Assembly: GCA_030549495.1 (NCBI GenBank)
Contig: JAUIRK010001021.1
Coordinates: 62,001-126,000, forward strand
Length of the DNA stretch: 64,000 bases
DNA from: Nectonema munidae
Taxonomy: Eukaryota; Nematomorpha; Nectonematoida; Nectonematidae
Direction of reading: 5' to 3'
Shown: one piece after another, positions 1 to 11,247 of the stretch
How positions within the stretch are numbered: the first letter of the stretch is position 1
Layout: each line of letters starts with the position of its first letter
Notes under the pieces: model-generated
Told to the model about the DNA's origin: nothing
Databases searched by the model: none
What the model saw: the letters and a program-made list of their open reading frames with translations, nothing else
Made by a program: the position numbers and the translations under genes

Positions 1-3000
1 ATGCTTGATTGTGTTTGATTGCCCTCCTGTTGGTGTTTGCCTGTGTTAAAGTGCTCCCTTTTTGTGCCTGTCTCTGTTTAAGTGCTCCCTGTTTGTGCCT
101 GCGCTGTGTTTAAGTCAACCCCTGTTTGTGCCTGCGTGTGTTTGGGTTCTCCTTGTTTGTGTGTCTGCCTGTGTTTTAGTGCCCTACTTGTTTCTGCTTG
201 ACTATTGTTTAAGTCCTACCTGTGTTTAAGTGCTCCTTGTTTGTGCCTGACCGTGTTTGGGTGCTCCCTGTTGATAGAGTGCTCGTTGTTGTTCCTGCCT
301 GTGTTTAAGTGCTCCCTATTTTGCCTGCCTGTGTTTGAGTGCCCTCTGTTGATACTTGTCTGTGTTTATGTGTCTCCTTTTTGTGCTTAAATCTGTTTAA
401 CTGCTTGCATGTGTTTAAGTCCAACCTGTTTGTGCCTGCCTGTGTTCGGGTGCTCCCTTGTTTGAGTGCCTGCCTGTGTTTAAGTGCTCCCTGTTTGTGC
501 CCTGCCCTGTGTTTGAGTCCCCTGTTTGTGTCTGCCTGTGTTTGAGTGCTGCCTGTTGATTTAGTGCTCGTCGTTTGTTTGTGCCTTTGTTTGAGTCCCT
601 CCTGTTTTTGCCTGTTTGTGCCTTCCTGTGTTTGAGTGCCGCTCTGTTGGTGCTAGCCTGTGTTAAAGTGCTCTCTTTTTGTGCTGAATCTGTTTAAGTG
701 CTCCCTGTTTGAGCTTGCATGTGTTTAAGTCCACCCTGTTTGTGCCAGCCTGTGTTTAAGTCCTCCCTGTTTGTGCTGCCTGTGTTTGAGTGCCCTTTTG
801 GTGCTTGCCTGTGTTTGTGTGCTCCTGTGTTTAGTGTCTGCCTGTGTTATAGTGCCTCCTGTTTATGCCTGCTTGTGTTTGCCTGTGTTAAAGTGCTCTT
901 TTTTTGTGCCTGTCTCTGTTTAAGTTCTCCATTTTTGTGCCGGTCTCTGTTTAAGTGCTCCCTTTTTGTGCCTGTCTCTATTTAAGTGCTCCCTATTTGT
1001 GCCTGCCTGTGTTTAAGTCAACCCTGTTTGTGCCTGGGTGTGTTGAGTTCTCCCTGTTTGAGTGCCTGCCTGTGTTTAAGTGCTTCTTGTTTCTACTTGA
1101 CTATTGTTTAAGTTTTAACTGTGTTTAAGGGCTCCTTGTTTGTGCCTGTCTGTGTTTGGGTGCTCACTGTTGATAGAGTGCTCGTTGTTGTTCCTGCCTG
1201 TGTTTGAGTGCTCCCTATTTTGCCTGTGTGTGTTTGAGTGCCCTCTGTTGATACTTGTCTGTGTTTAAGTGTTCCCTTTTGTGCTTAAATCTGTTTAAGT
1301 GCTTGCATGTGGTTAAGTCCACCCTGTTTGTGCCTGCCTGTGTCGGGTGCTCCCTGTGTTTGAGTGCCTGCCTGTGTTTAAGTGCTCCCTTTTCTCCTTG
1401 CCCTCGTTGTTTGTGTCTGACTGTGTTTGGATGCTACCTGTTGATTTAGTGCTCGTCGTTTGTTTCTGCATTTGTTTGAGTGCTCCCTGTCTTTGCCTGT
1501 ATGTGCTTCCTGTGTTTGAGTGCCCTCTGTTGGTGCTAGCCTGTGTTAAAGTGCTCCCTTTTTGTGCTGAATCTGTTTAAGTGCTCCCTGTTTGAGCTTG
1601 CATGTGTTTAAGTGTTCCCTGTTTGTGCCAGCCTGTGTTTAAGTCCTCCCTGTTTGTGCCTGCCTGTGTTTGAGTGCTCCCTTTTGGAGCTTGCCTGTGT
1701 TTGAGTGCTCCTTGTTTGTGTCTGCCTGTGTTATAGTGCCTCCTGTTTATGCCTGCTTGTGTTTGCCTGTGTTAAAGTGCTCTCTTTTTGTGCCTGTCTC
1801 TGTTTAAGTGCTCCATTTTTGTGCCGGTCTCTGTTTAAGTGCTCCCTGTTTGTGCCTGCCTGTGTTTCACTCAACCCTATTTGTGCCTGCGTGTGTTGGG
1901 TTCTCCCTCTTTGAGTGCCTGCCTATGTTTAAGTGCTCCTTGTTTCTGCTTGACAATTGTTTAAGTCCTACATGTGTTTAAGTGCTTCTTGTTTGTGCCT
2001 GCCTGTGTTTGGGTGCTCCCTGTTGATAGAGTTCTCGTTGTTTGTTCCTGACTGTGTTTGAGTGCTCCCTATTTTGCCTATGTGTTGAGTGCCCTCTGTT
2101 GGTACTTTCCTGTGTTTAAGTGTCGTTTGAGTGTTACCTGTTTGCGCCTGCCTGTATCTAAGTGCTCGCTGTTTGTGCCTGCCTGTGTTTATTTCTACCT
2201 TGTTTGTGCTTGCGTATGTTGGGTTCTCCCTATTTGAGAGCCTGTATGTGTTTAAGTCCTCCCTCTTTCTGCTTGCTTATTGTTTAAGTGCTCCTTGTTT
2301 GTGCCTGACCGCGTTTGGGTGCTTCCTGTTGATTGAGTGCTCGTCGTTTGTTCCTGCCTGTGTTTGAGTGCTCCTTGTTTTTGCCTGTATGTGCTTCTTG
2401 TTTGTGCCTTCCTGTGTTTGAGTGCCCTCTGTTGGTGCTTGCCTGTGTTAAAGTGCTCCCTTTTAGTGCCTGAATCTGTTTAAGTGCTCGGGGTTTGAGC
2501 TTCTTGTTTAAGTGTTCCCTTTTATGCCAGCCTGTGTTTAAGTCCTACCTGTTTGTGCCTGCCTGTGTTTGAGTGCTCCCTTTTTGAGCCTGCCTGTGTT
2601 TGGGTGCTCCTTGTTTGTGTCTGCCTGTGTTATAGTGCCTCCTGTTTATGCCTGCTTGTTTTTGAATGCCTCCTGTTGGTGCTTGCCTGTGTTAAAGTGC
2701 TCCCTTTTTGCGCCTGCCTGTGTTTAATTCAACCCTGTTTGTGCCTGCCTGTGTTTGAGTGCTCCCTGTTTGAGCCTTCCTGTATTTGAGTGCTCCTTGT
2801 TTGTGACTGCCTGTGTTATAGTGCCCCATGTTTGTGCCTGCCTCTGTTTGAGTGCCTCCTGTTGTTTAAGTGCTCCCTGTTTGTGTCTGTCCGTGCTTGA
2901 GTGCCCCATATTTGTGCCTGCCTGTGTTTGAGTGCCTTCTGTTTTTGCGTGCCTGTGTTTCTGTCCTATTTGTTTGTGCGTTCCTGTGTTTGTGTGGAAC

Positions 3001-6000
3001 CTGTAGGTGTTTACCTGTTTTAAAGTGCTCCCTTTTTCTGCCTGAATCTGTTTAAGTGCTACCTGTTTGTGCCTGCATGTGTTTAAATTTTCCCTGTTTG
3101 TGCCTGCCTGTGTTTAAATCCTCCCTGTTTGTGCCTGCCTGTGTTTGAGTGCTCCCTGTTTGAACCTACCTGTGTTTGAGTGCCCCTTATTTGTGTCTGC
3201 CTATGTTATAGTGTCCCATGTTTTAGTCCCTCTTGTTTTTGCCTGCTTGTGCCTTCCTGTGTTTGAATGCCCCTTATTGGTGCTTGCCTGTGTTAAAGTA
3301 CTTTCTTTTTGAGCCTGGATCTGTTTAAGTGCTCCCTGTTTGTGCCTGCCTGTGTTTAAGTCTACCCTGTTTGTACCTGCATGTGTTGGGTTTTCCCTGT
3401 TTGAGCCCTTGTTTGAACTTGCCTGCGTTTGTGTGCTCCGTGTTTGTGTCTGCCTGTGTTATAGTGTCGCATGTTTGAGTGCCTGCTGTTTATGCCTTAT
3501 TATGGTTGAATGCCCTCTGTTGGTGTTTGCCTGTGTTAAAGTGCTCTCTTTTTGTGCCTGTCTCTGTTTAAGTGCTCCCTGTTTGTGCCTGAATGTGTTT
3601 AAGTCAACCCTATTTGTGCCTGCGTGTGTTGGGTTCGCCTGTTTGAGTGCCTGCCTCTGTTTAAGTGCTCTTTGTTTCTGCTTGACTATTGTTTAAGTCC
3701 TACCTGTGTTTAAGGGCTCCTTGTTTGTGCCTCACTGTGTTTGGGTGCTCCCTGTTGATAGAGTGCTCATTGTTGTCCCTGCCTGTGTTTGAGTGCTCCT
3801 TATTTTGCCTGTGTGTGTTTTAGTGCCCTCTGTTGATACTTGTCTGTGTTTAACTGTTCTCTTTTTGTGCTTAAATCTGTTTAAGTGCTTGCATGTTGTT
3901 AAGTCCACCCTGTTTGTGCCTGCCTGTGTCGGGTGCTCGCTTTGTGTGAGTGCTCCCTTTTTGAGCCTGCCTGTGTTTGAGTGCTCCTTGTTTGTGTCTG
4001 CCTGTGTTATAGTGCCCCATGTTTGAGTGCCTCCTGTTTATGTCTGCTTGTGTTTGATTGCACTCCTGTTGGTGTTTGCCTGTGATAAAGTGCTCCCTTT
4101 TTGTGCCTGTCTCTTTTTAAGTGCTCCCTGTTTGTGCCTGCCTGTGTTTAAGTCAACCCTGTTTGTGCCTGCGTGTGTTGGGTTCTCCCTGTTTGAGTGC
4201 CTGTCTGTGTTTAAGTGCTCCTTGTTTCTGCTTGACTATTGTTTAAGTCCTACCTGTGTTTAAGTGCTCATTGTTTGTGCCAGACCGTGTTTGGGTGCTC
4301 CCTGTTGATAGAGTGCTCGTTGTTGTTCCTGCCTGTGTTTGAGTGCTCCCTATTTTGCCTGTGTGTGTTTGAGTGCCCTCTGTTGATACTTGTCTGTGTT
4401 TATGTGTTCCCTTTTTGTGCTTAAATCTGTTTAAGTGCTTGCATGTGGTTAAGTCCACCCTGTTTGTGCCTGCCTATGTCGGGTACTCCCTGTGTTTGAG
4501 TGCCTGCCTGTGTTTAAGTGCTCCCTTTTCTCCTTGCCCTCGTTGTTTGTGTCTGACTGTGTTTGGATGCTGCCTGTTGATTTAGTGCTCGTTGTTTGTT
4601 TCTGCCTTTGTTTGAGTGCTCCCTGTTTTTGCCTGTATGTGCTTCCTGTGTTTGAGTGCCCTCTGTTGGTGCTAGCCTGCGTTAAAGTGCTCCCTTTTTG
4701 TGCTGAATCTGTTTAAGTGCTCCCTGTTTGAGCTTGCATATGTTTAAGTGTTCCCTGTTTGTGCCAGCCTGTGTTTAAGTCCTCCCTGTTTGTGCCTGCC
4801 TGTGTTTGAGTGCTCCCTTTTGGAGCTTGCCTGTGTTTGAGTGCTCCTTGTTTGTGTCTGCCTGTGTTATAGTGCCTCCTGTTTATGCCTGCTTGTGTTT
4901 GCCTGTGTTAAAGTGCTCTCTTTTTGTGCCTGTCACTGTTTAAGTGCTCCATTTTTGTGCCGGTCTCTGTTTAAGTGCTCCCTGTTTGTGCCTGCCTGTG
5001 TTTCACTCAACCCTATTTGTGCCTGCGTGTGTTGGGTTCTCCCTCTTTGAGTGCCTGCCTATGTTTAAGTGCTCCTTGTTTCTGCTTAACAATTGTTTAA
5101 GTCCTACATGTGTTTAAGTGCTTCTTGTTTGTGCCTGCCTGTGTTTGGGTGCTCCCTGTTGATAGAGTTTTCGTTGTTTGTTCCTGACTGTGTTTGAGTG
5201 CTCCCTATTTTGCCTATGTGTTGAGTGCCCTCTGTTGGTACTTTCCTGTGTTTAAGTGTCGTTTGAGTGTTACCTGTTTGCGCCTGCCTGTATCTAAGTG
5301 CTCGCTGTTTGTGCCTGCCTGTGTTTAATTCCATCTTGTTTGTGCTTGCGTATGTTGGGTTCTCCCTATTTGAGAGCCTGCATGTGTTTAAGTGCTCCCT
5401 CTTTCTGCTTGCTTATTGTTTAAGTGCTCCTTGTTTGTGCCTGACCGTGTTTGGGTGCTTCCTGTTGATTGAGTGCTCGTCGTTTGTTCCTGCCTGTGTT
5501 TGAGTGCTCACTGTTTTTGCCTGTATGTGCTTCTTGTTTGTGCCTTCCTGTGTTTGAGTGCCCTCTGTTAGTGCTTGCCTGTGTTAAAGTGCTCCCTTTT
5601 CGTGCCTGAATCTGTTTAAGTGCTCCGGGTTTGAGCTTGCATGTGTTTAAGTGTTCCCTGTTTGTGCCAGCCTGTGTTTAAGTCCTCCCTGTTAGTGCCT
5701 GCCTGTGTTTGAGTGCTCCCTTTTTGAGCCTGCCTATGTTTGGATGCTCCTTGTTTGTGTCTGCCTGTGTTATAGTGCCTCCTATTTATGCCTGCTTGTT
5801 TTTGAATGCCCCCTGTTGGTGCTTACCTGTGTTAAAGTGCTCACTTTTTGCGCTTGTCTGTGTTTAAGTCAACCCTGTTTGTGCCTGCCTGTGTTTGAGT
5901 GCTCCCTGTTTGAGCCTTCCTGTGTTTGAGTGCTCCTTGTTTGTGACTGCCTGTGTTATAGTACCCCATGGTTGTGCCTGCCTCTGTTTGAGTGCCTCCT

Positions 6001-7889
6001 GTTGTTTAAGTGCTCCCTGTTTGTGTCTGTCCGTGCTTGAGTGCCCCATATTTGTGCCTGCCTGTGTTTGAGTCTTCTGTTTGTGCCTGCCGGTGTTTGT
6101 GTCCTCCTTGTTTGTGCGTTCCTGTGTTTGTGTGGCCCCTGTAGGTGTTTACCTGTTTTAAAGTGCTCCCTTTTTCTGCCTGAATCTGTTTAAGTGCTAC
6201 CTGTTTGTGCTTGCAAGTGTTTAAGTTTTCCCTCTTTGTGCCTGCCTGTGTTTAAATCCTCCCTGTTTGTGCCCGCCTGTGTTTGAGTGCTCCCTGTTTG
6301 TGCCTGCCTGTGTTTGAGTGCTCCCTGTTTGAACCTGCCTGTGTTTGAGTGCTCCTTATTTGTGTCTGCCTGTGTTATAGTGTCCCATGTTTGAGTCCCT
6401 CTTGTTTTTGCCTGCTTGTGCCTTCCTGTGTTTGAATGCCGCTTATTGGTGCTTGCCTGTGTTAAAGTACTTTCTTTTTGAGCCTGAATCTGTTTAAGTG
6501 CTCCCTGTTTGTGCCTGCCTGTGTTTAAGTCCACCCTGTTTGTACCTGCGTGTGTTGGGTTTTCCCTGTTTGAGCCCTTGTTTGAACCTGCCTGCGTTTG
6601 TGTGCTCCGTGTTTGTGTCTGCCTGTGTTATAGTGTCCCATGTTTGAGTGCCTCCTGTTTATGCCTGATTATGGTTTGAATGCCCCCTGTTGGTGTTTGC
6701 CTTTATTAAATTGCTCCCTTTTTGTGCCTGTCTCTATTTAAGTGCTCCCTTTTTGTGCCTGTCTCTATTTAAGTGCTCCCTATTTGTGCCTGCCTGTGTT
6801 TAAGTCAACCCTGTTTGTGCCTGCGTGTGTTGAGTTCTCCCTGTTTGAGTGCCTGCCTGTGTTTAAGTGCTTCTTGTTTCTACTTGACTATTGTTTAAGT
6901 CCTAACTGTGTTTAAGGGCTCCTTGTTTGTGCCTGCCTGTGTTTGGGTGCTCCCTGTTGATAGAGTGCTCGTTGTTGTTCCTGCCTGTGTTTGAGTGCTC
7001 CCTATTTTGCCTGTGTGTGTTTGAGTGCCCTCTGTTGATACTTGTCTGTGTTTAAGTGTTCCCTTTTTGTGCTTAAATCTGTTTAAGTGCTTGCATGTGG
7101 TTACGTCCACCCTGTTTGTGCCTGCCTGTGTCGGGTGCTCCCTGTGTTTGAGTGCCTGCCTGTGTTTAAGTGCTCCCTTTTCTCCTTGCCCTCGTTGTTT
7201 GTGTCTGACTGTGTTTGGATGCTGCCTGTTGATTTAGTGCTCGTTATTTGTTAATGACTGTGTTTGAGTGCTCTCTGTTTGTAACTGCCTGCGTTTGAGT
7301 GTTACCTGTTTGCGCCTTCCTATGTCTAAATGCTCGCTGTTTGTGCCTGCCTGTGTTTAATTCCATCTTGTTTGTGCTTGCGTATGTTGGGTTCTCCCTA
7401 TTTGATTGCCTGCCTGTGTTTAAGTGGTCCCTGTTTCTTCTTGCTTATTGTTTAAGTCCTACCTGTGTTTAAGTGCCCCTTGTTTGTGCCTGAACGTGTT
7501 TTGGTGCTCCCTGTTGATTGAGTGCTCGTCGTTTGTTTCTGCCTTTGTTTGAGTTTTCCCTGTTTTTACCTGTATGTGCTTCCTGTGTTTGAGTGCCCTC
7601 TGTTGGTGCTTGCCTGTGTTAAAGAGTTCCCTTTTTGTGCTGAATCTGTTTAAGTGCTCCCTGTTTGAGCTTGCATGTGTTAAAGTGCTACCTTTTTGTG
7701 CCTGAATCTGTTTAAGTGCTCCCTGTTGGTGCCTGAATGTTGTTTAAGTGCTCCCTGTTTATGCCTGCCTGTGTTTGAGTGCGCCCTGTTGCTGCTTGTT
7801 TGTGTTAAAGTGCAACCTTTTTGTGACTGAACCTGTTTAATTGCTCCATTTGTGCCTGAATGTGTTTAGGTGTCCCCTGTTTGTGCCTG
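1..7889. repeat. 31-bp minisatellite array, block 1
   Basis: Tandem array of a unit of about 31 bp, typified by GTTTAAGTGCTCCCTGTTTG followed by TGCCTGCCTGT. Units differ by substitutions and small indels. The plus strand is very poor in A and rich in T, G and C, so long stop-free stretches appear in several frames of both strands. Because 31 is not a multiple of 3, three units encode a 31-residue peptide repeat rich in Cys, Leu, Val and Phe on one strand and Gln, Thr, Gly and His on the other. I do not regard these as genes: the frames break at random, and I see no splice, promoter or polyadenylation context. Variant units recur in the same order about 3,136 bp apart, which shows higher-order structure. 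The array runs off the left edge of the window. Confidence 0.93.
1200..6640. repeat. Higher-order duplication of about 3,136 bp inside the minisatellite
   Basis: Runs of variant units recur with constant spacing. Landmarks ending at 1580, 1914, 2367 and 2909 recur ending at 4716, 5050, 5503 and 6049, giving offsets of 3136, 3136, 3136 and 3140. The copies differ by scattered substitutions only. This implies duplication of a block of roughly 100 units, not just slippage of single units. The limits of the block are approximate. Confidence 0.75.
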
Positions 7890-8968
7890 CAGGTTTATTC
7901 AAAGATTATTCGTACTGAAAAGATTATGGGTACCTCCCGTAAATTGTTACCACTATAAACATTATTGGTACAGCTAATAATTATTGATATCCCACAGAAG
8001 GATCATTAGTAGATATAAAGATCAATTTTACACACAAAGATATGATAATTTACATAATAAATGAATTAGCAAATTAGATTATCATACAAATTAGTGGACA
8101 ATATAAAATAAAATATGAGAATAATTTATCATTAACTATATAAAATCTTAATCAAAAGTAGATAGATATGTTTATTTAAATTAAAAATAAATTTGTAGAA
8201 ATCTAATGAAATCTTTTAAAACTTAATAATTAAAATTTTAAATTAATACAATTAAGAAAAAATTTTTTAACTAAATATCTTAGTTTAAAGAAAATAGACT
8301 ATTATTAACACCTTACATATTTAAAAATTATCTATAGTTATCTTTTATAGAAATCAGAATATTAATTACTAATAAAATAATAGCAAGAACCTTGTTTTAT
8401 TAAAAATTTTAATTTAAAATAGTAACAAACAAAGTAATTATCTTTCTAGAAAGAAAGAAAGAATTTATTGGAAAAAATGTACAAATTTAGAATAAAAAAT
8501 TACAGTAGTATTCAGTAGTTGAGCACACTTAAGACTAATTAAAGCTTGAGAAGGGTCTTTCTCTTTCTTTCTTTCTTTCTTTCTTTCTATCTCAAGAAAT
8601 TTATTGAGAAGGGTAGGTATAAAATAAGTTGCAAAAGTAAAGCCTTGAGTTTTGAAAAGTGAAAATTTTTCCTTTATTTTTGTTAACTCGATGTCAATAA
8701 TGTCCATGCGAACAAATTTATAAAATATTTAAAACATATTTCAATTTTTCAAAAATATTTAGTAAAATTTTTAATTTCTTTAAAATTAAAAAGCCTATTT
8801 CATTCTCTTTTGTTTTTAACAATGCTCTTTATTCAAAATATGAATTAAAATATATATTACTAGAAATTATAAGTTCTCTTGTATTTGATCATTATCACAT
8901 AGCATACACTGTGTGAAAGACTGGTTTCAGTGATTGAAACCTCACCAATTGCACTTTTGGGTTCAAAC
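7890..8968. other. AT-rich stretch interrupting the minisatellite
   Basis: About 1.1 kb of AT-rich sequence without the 31-bp unit. It holds two complementary microsatellite tracts, (GAAA)n near 8449-8462 and (CTTT)n near 8556-8588, which could pair as a hairpin about 100 bp apart. I see no convincing terminal inverted repeats or target-site duplication, and no recognisable coding sequence. The 80-residue minus-strand frame over the microsatellite is not credible as a gene. It may be an old insertion or a deletion junction. Confidence 0.6.
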
Positions 8969-10521
8969 TATTTAAATCTGTTTAAGTGCTTGCATGTGGT
9001 TAAGTCCACCCTGTTTGTGCCTGCCTGTGTCGGGTGCTCGCTGTGTGTGAGTGCTCCTTTTTTGAGCTTGCCTGTGTTTGAGTGCTCCTTGTTTGTGTCT
9101 GCCTGTGTTATAGTGCCCTATGTTTGAGTGCCTCCTGCTTATGCCTGCTTGTGTTTGATTGCCCTCCTGTTGGTGTTTGCCTGTTTTAAAGTGCTCCCTT
9201 TTTGTGCCTGTCTCTGTTTAAGTGCTCCCTGTTTGTGCCTGCCTGTGTTTAAGTCAACCCTGTTTGTGCCTGCGTGTGTTGGGTTCTCCCTGTTTGAGTG
9301 TCTGTCTGTGTTTAAGTGCTCCTTGTTTCTGCTTGACTATTGTTTAAGTCCTACCTGTGTTTAAGTGCTCCTTGTTTGTGCCTGACCGTGTTTGGGTGCT
9401 CCCTGTTGATAGAGTGCTCGTTGTTGTTCCTACCTGTGTTTGAGTGCTCCCTATTTTGCCTGTGTGTGTTTGAGTGCCCTCTGTTGATACTTGTCTGTGT
9501 TTAAGTGTTCCCTTTTTGTGCTTATATCTGTTTAATTGCTTGCATGTGGTTAAGTCCACCCTGTTTGTGCCTGCCTGTGTCGGGTGCTCCCTGTGTTTGA
9601 GTGCCTGCCTGTGTTTAAGTGCTCCCTTTTCTCCTTGCCCTCGTTGTTTGTGTCTGACTGTGTTTGGATGCTGCCTGTTGATTTAGTGCTCGTCGTTTGT
9701 TTCTGCCTTTGTTTGAGTGCTCCCTGTTTTTGCCTGTATGTGCTTCCTGTGTTTGAGTGCCCTCTGTTGGTGCTAGCCTGTGTTAAAGTGCTCCCTTTTT
9801 GTGCTGAATCTGTTTAAGTGCTCCCTGTTTGAGCTTGCATGTGTTTAAGTGTTCCCTGTTTGTGCCAGCCTGTGTTTAAGTCCTCCCTGTTTGTGCCTGC
9901 CTGTGTTTGAGTGCTCCCTTTTGGAGCTTGCCTGTGTTTGAGTGCTCCTCGTTTGTGTCTGCCTGTGTTATAGTGCAACCTGTTTATGCCTGCTTGTATA
10001 TGCCTGTGTTAAAGTGCTCTCTTTTTGTGCCTGTCTCTGTTTAAGTGCTCCATTTTTGTGCCGGTATCTGTTTAAGTGCTCCCTGTTTGTGCCTGCATGT
10101 GTTTCACTCAACCCTATTTGTGCCTGCGTGTGTTGGGTTCTCCCTGTTTGAGTGTCTGCCTATGTTTAAGTGCTCCTTGTTTCTGCTTGACTATTGTTTA
10201 AGTCCTACCTGTATTTAAGTGCTCCTTCTTTGTGCCTGCCTGTGTTTGGGTGCTCCTTATTGATAGAGTGCTCGTTGTCTGTTCCTGCCTGTGTCTGAGT
10301 GCTCCCTATTTTGCCAATGTGTTTGATGGCCTCAATTGGTACTTGTCTGTGTTTAAGTGTTCCATTTTTGTGCCTAAATCTGTTTAAGTGCTTGCATGTG
10401 GTTAAGTCCACTCTGTGTTTGAGTGCCTGCCTGTATTTAAGTGCTCCCTTCTCTCCTTGCCCTCGTTGTTTGTGTCTGACTGTGTTTAAATGCTCCCTGT
10501 TGATTTAGTGCTCGTTGTTTG
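8969..10521. repeat. 31-bp minisatellite array, block 2
   Basis: Same unit as block 1. From about 8969 to 10151 the order of variants matches 3864-5050 at a constant offset of about 5,101 bp, so this block is a copy of that segment. It ends abruptly at the TTAA (10522-10525) that flanks the next mobile element, so the element inserted into the array or at its edge. Confidence 0.88.
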
Positions 10522-11247
10522 TTAACCCTATTAGTCCTGGGGGGCGTAAAACGCACCCCCTTCATTAAAAAATTAATTGTAGAAAATTGGCTGAATCATA
10601 TCCCTTCAAATTTTGTGACTTTTCCTAAAATCGCTAGCTGCATCTTTTGAAACCATATTCATGTAAGTTGAATGACCCTTTCATGTCCAAAACTGTCAAT
10701 CAAAATCAAAAATTAAAATTTTTCAACAAAATTTTGACATTATCTGTACTTAATCTTATAACTTAGGATCTATATTATATAATACCCTGAAAATTTATAA
10801 TTATGTACAGTTTGGAACGCATAACACTTTATATATTTAATTTTTTCAATAATCATGGCTACTTTTTAGAAAATGTCAATCAAAATTTTGATTGATCAAA
10901 AATATATCTAATAATATACAGTGGTACCTCGGTTTTCGAACGTCTCCGTACTCGTACAATTCGGTTTTCGACCAAAAAAATCGTGCCGTAATTGTTTCAG
11001 TTTTCGACCAGATATCGGTACTCGATCAGCTCCCAAACACGCGATGAACGCATATTTGTTCAGGAATAGTTTAATAAAAAGCAAAGTACTTTATTGTTTT
11101 ATACATGTATGTATTTATTTTGTTTAAATATTCGTGGAATATACAAACATTTGAATATTAAATATTTATGTAATAATTTTTTGCTAATTTTCCTGACTAT
11201 TTACATATTATATTATTATATATTTATATTTTAGATACGACCCAATC

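Noticed and set aside
205-10508. Many 60-118-residue open frames on both strands of the minisatellite, Cys/Leu-rich on plus and Gln/Thr/Gly-rich on minus
   Set aside because: They follow from the stop-poor 31-bp unit. Frames open and close at random with unit variants, both strands are equally open, and no gene signals accompany them.
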